The position numbers were made by a program, and so were the translations under genes. A stretch of 64,000 bases of DNA, from positions 1,302,001 through 1,366,000 of the forward strand of contig CM028902.1 in assembly GCA_016801885.1 (NCBI GenBank). Direction: 5' to 3'. The notes under the pieces were generated by a model. It did not search any database and had not been told where the DNA came from. It worked only from the letters and a program-made list of their open reading frames with translations. Each line of letters opens with the position of its first letter. The first letter of the stretch is position 1. This stretch comes from Toxotes chatareus (taxonomy: Eukaryota; Chordata; Actinopteri; Toxotidae). Shown piece by piece: positions 59,723 through 64,000 of this stretch.

Positions 59723-61339
59723 CTGTTAATTATCAGGAAAAAGAAAAAGACAATTAGGGAAAAAAAATATGAGAAGATCAGTGTTGAATATCAGAGGTTT
59801 TTAAACAAATGTACATGAAAGTGTTTTAATCAGTTTTACACAGAACAAGGAGGCTCTGCAGTTTGTGACACACAACACCATCTTACATAAGATCAGACCT
59901 TTGACCTCTGACCCCTCAGTCACAAAACTGACTCTTTGATTGACAGGACGAAAACTACACCTGTTTTGCTTTTAGATCCATTTCAACAAGATGTCACATC
60001 AGCACTTTCACATTTCTATTTTCAAATGATTCAAATGATTTCAAATGATTGGCTAATAAATGGATTAATTGTTTAACTGATTGATCCTTTCGGTCATTTG
60101 TAAAATTCCTTGCCCTAATATCCAGTGTGTTATAGCTCTTTATTTTACCATGATTGAACAGTGTATAATGTTTGTTATTTTCAGCGTGTTTACTGGTTTC
60201 ATGTTAGGCCTGAATATTCCACCTTTGCCTTGTAACTATTGCCTTGTAACTATTTAGAAAATTCATGTGTGATTAGTGATACTTTCCATCACCTGAAAAC
60301 TGTGTGTATGTGTGTGTATGTTTGTCAACCTGTGGTCTGAGGGCCACTGGGGGCCCGTCAGCAGGTTCCAGGGGACTTGTGTGTCTTTAGTAATTTCTTG
60401 GTTGTAAAAATAGAAACTTTAGGATTCAGGATCCATAAATCCTGAGCCAATCAGGTCACGGCTAATCCTGGCTGAGGGTCAAAGGTCAACATTGACATTT
60501 ATGATGAACTCTTTATGAGTAGTAACATGGAACATAGAAGAGGTGAGAGTAAGTGACAGCATTCAGGTTTGTAATGATCAAAATCAGATAAATTCCAACA
60601 TTTTAAAACCAAACTCCATAAACTTTTTGACAAATTTTATCTTTGATGATCCCCATCTGGATAACAGCCAGATTAAACAGATTCAGATTTTATTTAAGAA
60701 ACATTTTAAAAGGGTTTTGGATATTTCTGCTGAATGTTAGATTGGTTTTTCAGTTTCTTACTGCTCTTTTGCCTTTGACCTCCCTGACTTCAATCCTGGT
60801 TGACTGAGAAAGATGTTTTGCAGCATTTCATCACTGTTTTCTTTTTGTTCTTTCTGACATCTCAGGGCTGATTTTAGCCTCACCTGTCAGCAGTAATCTT
60901 AGATTTGGGTTATTTTTCACTCAGGGGATAATCAGATTTACCAGCACTTAAATAAGACAGAGAAACTAGATGTATTTTATATTCTTGATGCTATAGACAA
61001 AGTTATAAATAAAGATAGAAGCAGGCGTCCATATGATTAAGATGTTCAGTCCAAAAGTAAGTTCTTATGAAGTTTCTTATCAACATTGTCAAGTAATTAA
61101 AAAATATCCTGTGATATGATTCGTTACCTCCCAACTGAGTCTCATCAGTTAATTTATAAATACATGATTATTATTTGAATATAAACAGAAAATAGTTTTT
61201 CGTTCTTCTAAACTGCCCAGTGGTCAAGCACTGACTGCGTTCTGCAAATAGGTGAAACGTACAAATCCATCACCATCTTTGCTTCTAAGCATCATCTTCC
61301 CTTTAGCCACTAAATGCACAAAGTAAAAGAGTTTCTCAC
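59723..61339. other. tnni2 copy C intron 1
   Basis: A 1.6-kb intron between exon 1 and the ATG exon. Small tandem duplications occur at 60022-60050 (TTCAAATGA units) and 60225-60252 (GCCTTGTAACTATT twice). No coding exon is seen. Confidence 0.5.
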
Positions 61340-61385
61340 CTACAAAGCGATGATGATGAGGAGCAGCAGAGTGAGGGAGTCACAG
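61340..61385 (-). other. tnni2: non-coding exon 1 of tnni2 copy C
   Basis: It ends at TTTGTAG|GTGAGA. The transcription start is inferred from the TATA box at 61414. Confidence 0.6.
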
Positions 61386-61413
61386 ACTAAAACCTAGAAT
61401 CTGTGGGGGGGGG

Positions 61414-61498
61414 TATATATGGGCTTGGACGGGTGTTCGGAGGTTCCTCTTTATGGCCATGAGGGAGTCCAACCAGGCAAATGAGATCCTGAAATACC
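61414..61498 (-). promoter_or_regulatory. promoter of tnni2 copy C
   Basis: TATATAT at 61414-61420 beside a G9 run, CCATAAAGAGG at 61456-61446, and GGTATTTCAGGAT at 61498-61486. The CCAAT block seen in copies A and B is not conserved here. Confidence 0.68.
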
Positions 61499-63837
61499 TT
61501 CATCCTTTGACCGTTCACCTCGTAAATCCTCCACCATCGATCTCTGGTCAGTCCAAGGTGGTCATCAGTCCTCAGTGGGACAGCTCAGACAGTCAGCAGG
61601 GCCTGAAGACATCGAAAAGAGTCAAAGAAAATATGACTCAGAGGAGACTTAATGAGACTCAGTGTCATGAATAATTAGCCAAAAAGCTTTTTTCATTGTT
61701 ATATATTCAGTAGAAATGGGAAAATTTCACAATGTTTGTTTGATACACAAATTTCTCAATGGACTGACACCTACACTAATACCAACACCCACCACATTCA
61801 CAATGCAGAAAAATGTTAGTGACACGTTAAACAGATAGGGACTGAAAAAAACTCACAAAATCACATTTTCACAGCTGCTTCAGTCTGACCTGGATTCAGA
61901 TGCAGCAACTGAAAAACAACAGAAACAGTGAACACAAACAAGGACCTTGTCACTGAGAATCACATCCTGTCTCCAACAGTAAAATCAGAGTGACGCCGCT
62001 CACCTTCTGTGTGGCGGAGCGGCGTCCACCTCAGATCAGAGCGGCCCGTTAGAAAATAATGGAACAGGAAACAGAGACTCTGATCTCGCACGGATCTGAT
62101 CCTCGGGCAGTAATTATCAGACATTTGTCCTGAACTTTTTACTGCTGAACAACAACTGAGATCAAGTTCTCAAATAGATTTTGAAAGCGTCTTTTTTTTT
62201 TTTTTCAGAAGAAAAAAAAAGTTTTTCTTTTGAAAACAAACAAAAACAATAAATAAATTGACCAATTAAAGATTAAACATTCTAAAAACATTTTAAAGTG
62301 TGGAATCTCCTTCATGATTTCACACTAATTAATCTGCTTCGGTCCATTTCCACGGTATTTTTGTGGAAAATTTGTCCAAAAATTTGGCCTGAGATGTTTG
62401 CAGAGGAAGTTCGAACACTGTGAACAGCACAGAGACTGTAGGAGCGGGACATGAAGACCTCTGCTGACACCGAGTGGTCAGTGTGAATGAGTTCGCCGCC
62501 CTTTACTCACACACTGGATACTCAACACCACATTTTACTGCTGACATATATTCTAGCAGTCCTGAGATGGAAGCCCTGAAGGGACATACAGTGTCCAGAA
62601 AGTCTTCATTTCTAATCACAGTTAAGATTTGAGTCTGTTGAAGGGACAGAGTCACAGACTCTGATTAAAAAAATATAAAGATGTATACGAACGTGTTTAA
62701 ATAGAAAATAATTTCATATGAAAAATATAGATATTGCTTTGGGCAAAAAAAATCACCCCTGACCTTGGGGACACACATCTGTGATAAAATGTAATAAACT
62801 CAAGATTCACCTAGTGGCGTTTTTCTAGAGCTTTCAACTGTATATCACAGGCTTCTTCAGCAAATCTGTGTGTATGGAGGGGGCTGAAGAAGGCTGTGGG
62901 ACATGGTTGAAAGCCTTGGAAAAGGGCTGATGATGTTATCTTGAGTTTAGAGCATTTTGTTGTAGATATACATAGAAATGATTCTTTTACTAAAGGAGAA
63001 ATTTCATCATTTGATCTTAAGAAAAAAAAAATCCCAAATGTGTTAAAAAAAAAAAATTACAGAACAGGTCACCATTCACTTTTCACAGCTCCCTGAACGC
63101 ATGAACGAAGACAACTCTGTCTCCTACAAATTATGTTTATATGTTTTACTAAATTCAGCTGTGGTGGCAACGTAATCGCTGGCTGGATTGTGTTCACAGG
63201 AAATGATGTCAGAAAAAAGGTTGTCAGTGAACATTTTATTGATTTGTTGTCAACATTTTAGTGACTTGTCAGATTGTTAATGAACAGAATTTTCTGATGA
63301 TGTTAACAGAAAACAGGATCCAGCCAACATTACGTTTCCTTCAAAGAGAAGTTGCAGCAAATTTGTTGTATAGAAACATAATTTCCAGGTTTGACACAGA
63401 GTGAAACGTGGATATTTTGTCTTGTCTCTCAATGACATACACACCACTACAAAGGGCACAGCACAAGCTTGTTAAAGCTCGAAACCCACCTTCAAACAGA
63501 ACTCATCTCATTACAAAGTTCAGAAACATTAACCTCTGACACACACCGTTCAATATGCTGCTGCATCAGGACGTCAACAGACGGCTGAAGATGAGGCATC
63601 GGCTGAACTCACTTTGATGAAAACAAGCATGAATTCTGTTTCAAGGCAAGTTTTGCTTTAACATTTGACAAAAAACAAACAGAAAAACAAGCTAAACGGC
63701 GACGATGTTGTGACCTTTTATTTTTTTTAAGATGATTTAAACTGGATGAAGGTGCGTCGTGTGCTTCCTCTGCAGTGTTGTGCATCACTGAGTCGAAGAC
63801 AGAATACCTCACGAGAGCGGATGTAGGAAACGAAACA
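61499..63837. other. region upstream of tnni2 copy C
   Basis: No supported coding exon is present. It contains T and A homopolymers near 62190-62220, the fold-back hairpin at 62795-62949, and AT-rich spacer. Confidence 0.5.
62795..62949. repeat. imperfect hairpin, 67-bp arms
   Basis: Left arm 62795-62861 and right arm 62883-62949 are inverted copies with a 21-bp loop. They share TAAACTCAAGAT, GCTTTCAAC, and CACAGGCTTCTTCAGC against CACAGCCTTCTTCAGC. The element resembles a fold-back MITE or a long pre-miRNA-like hairpin. Confidence 0.8.
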
Positions 63838-64000
63838 TTTATTACAAAAACACTAAGAGCAGGAGGATGTCAAAAGTGAACATCAGCACAGAACGAAACA
63901 GGAAGTCACACTCCAAAATAAAAGTCTGATATTAGAGGGAACGGTGAGATTAAAGGGTATTTTCCCATCTTAACTACTCGCTATACAAATGTACACTAAC
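63838..64000 (-). other. possible 3' UTR of a further - strand gene
   Basis: AATAAA on the - strand (plus TTTATT, 63838-63843), followed on the left by spacer. The stretch to the window edge has no stop-free frame of note, so only untranslated sequence would be inside the window. A fourth tnni2 copy is possible but not shown. Confidence 0.25.

Overview
This window looks like nuclear DNA of a teleost fish, probably a percomorph. Genes are split by GT-AG introns. CA microsatellites, AT-rich spacers and the dispersed 'GCTTAGCTTAGCATAAAGACTGG-type' repeats common in fish are frequent, and there is one chromodomain Ty3/Gypsy LTR retrotransposon. Nothing bacterial or viral is present apart from that element.

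Layout. (1) 1-1510: non-coding sequence and intron 5' of a proline-rich gene. It contains a decayed copy (about 1249-1440) of that gene's own 3' end. (2) 1511-4834, + strand: one large coding exon of a prr33-like gene, 1102 codons, with a 27-bp coding minisatellite. (3) 7719-28430, - strand: lsp1 (lymphocyte-specific protein 1, a caldesmon-related F-actin-binding protein). I assembled it from 12 coding exons with matching splice phases. One exon (15611-15847) has an apparent 1-nt deficit that shifts the frame. (4) 28431-31750: upstream sequence of lsp1. (5) 31751-37753: a complete but frame-broken Ty3/Gypsy element with two LTRs; each LTR carries a tRNA-like A-box/B-box segment. (6) 37754-45225: repeat-bearing intergenic DNA. 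(7) 45230-61420, - strand: three tandem fast skeletal troponin I genes (tnni2). Each has a non-coding exon 1, a TATA promoter and the same six-exon coding structure. Two of them share a 397-bp tract with only 3 mismatches that includes a whole intron, which indicates gene conversion. (8) 61500-64000: non-coding, with a fold-back hairpin. A poly(A) signal near the right edge suggests the 3' end of a further - strand gene.

The order and orientation tnni2 - lsp1 (same strand) - prr33 (opposite strand) match the TNNI2-LSP1-PRR33 block known from human 11p15.5, so this is conserved synteny with tandem expansion of tnni2. tnni2 encodes the inhibitory subunit of the troponin complex on thin filaments. 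lsp1 encodes an actin-binding cytoskeletal protein. The role of prr33 is not well known. No operon-like or novel enzymatic system is visible. The noteworthy signals are structural: gene conversion, a shared promoter module, the divergent TnI inhibitory segment, the lsp1 frame lesion, the prr33 tail relic, the tRNA-like LTR segment and fold-back elements.
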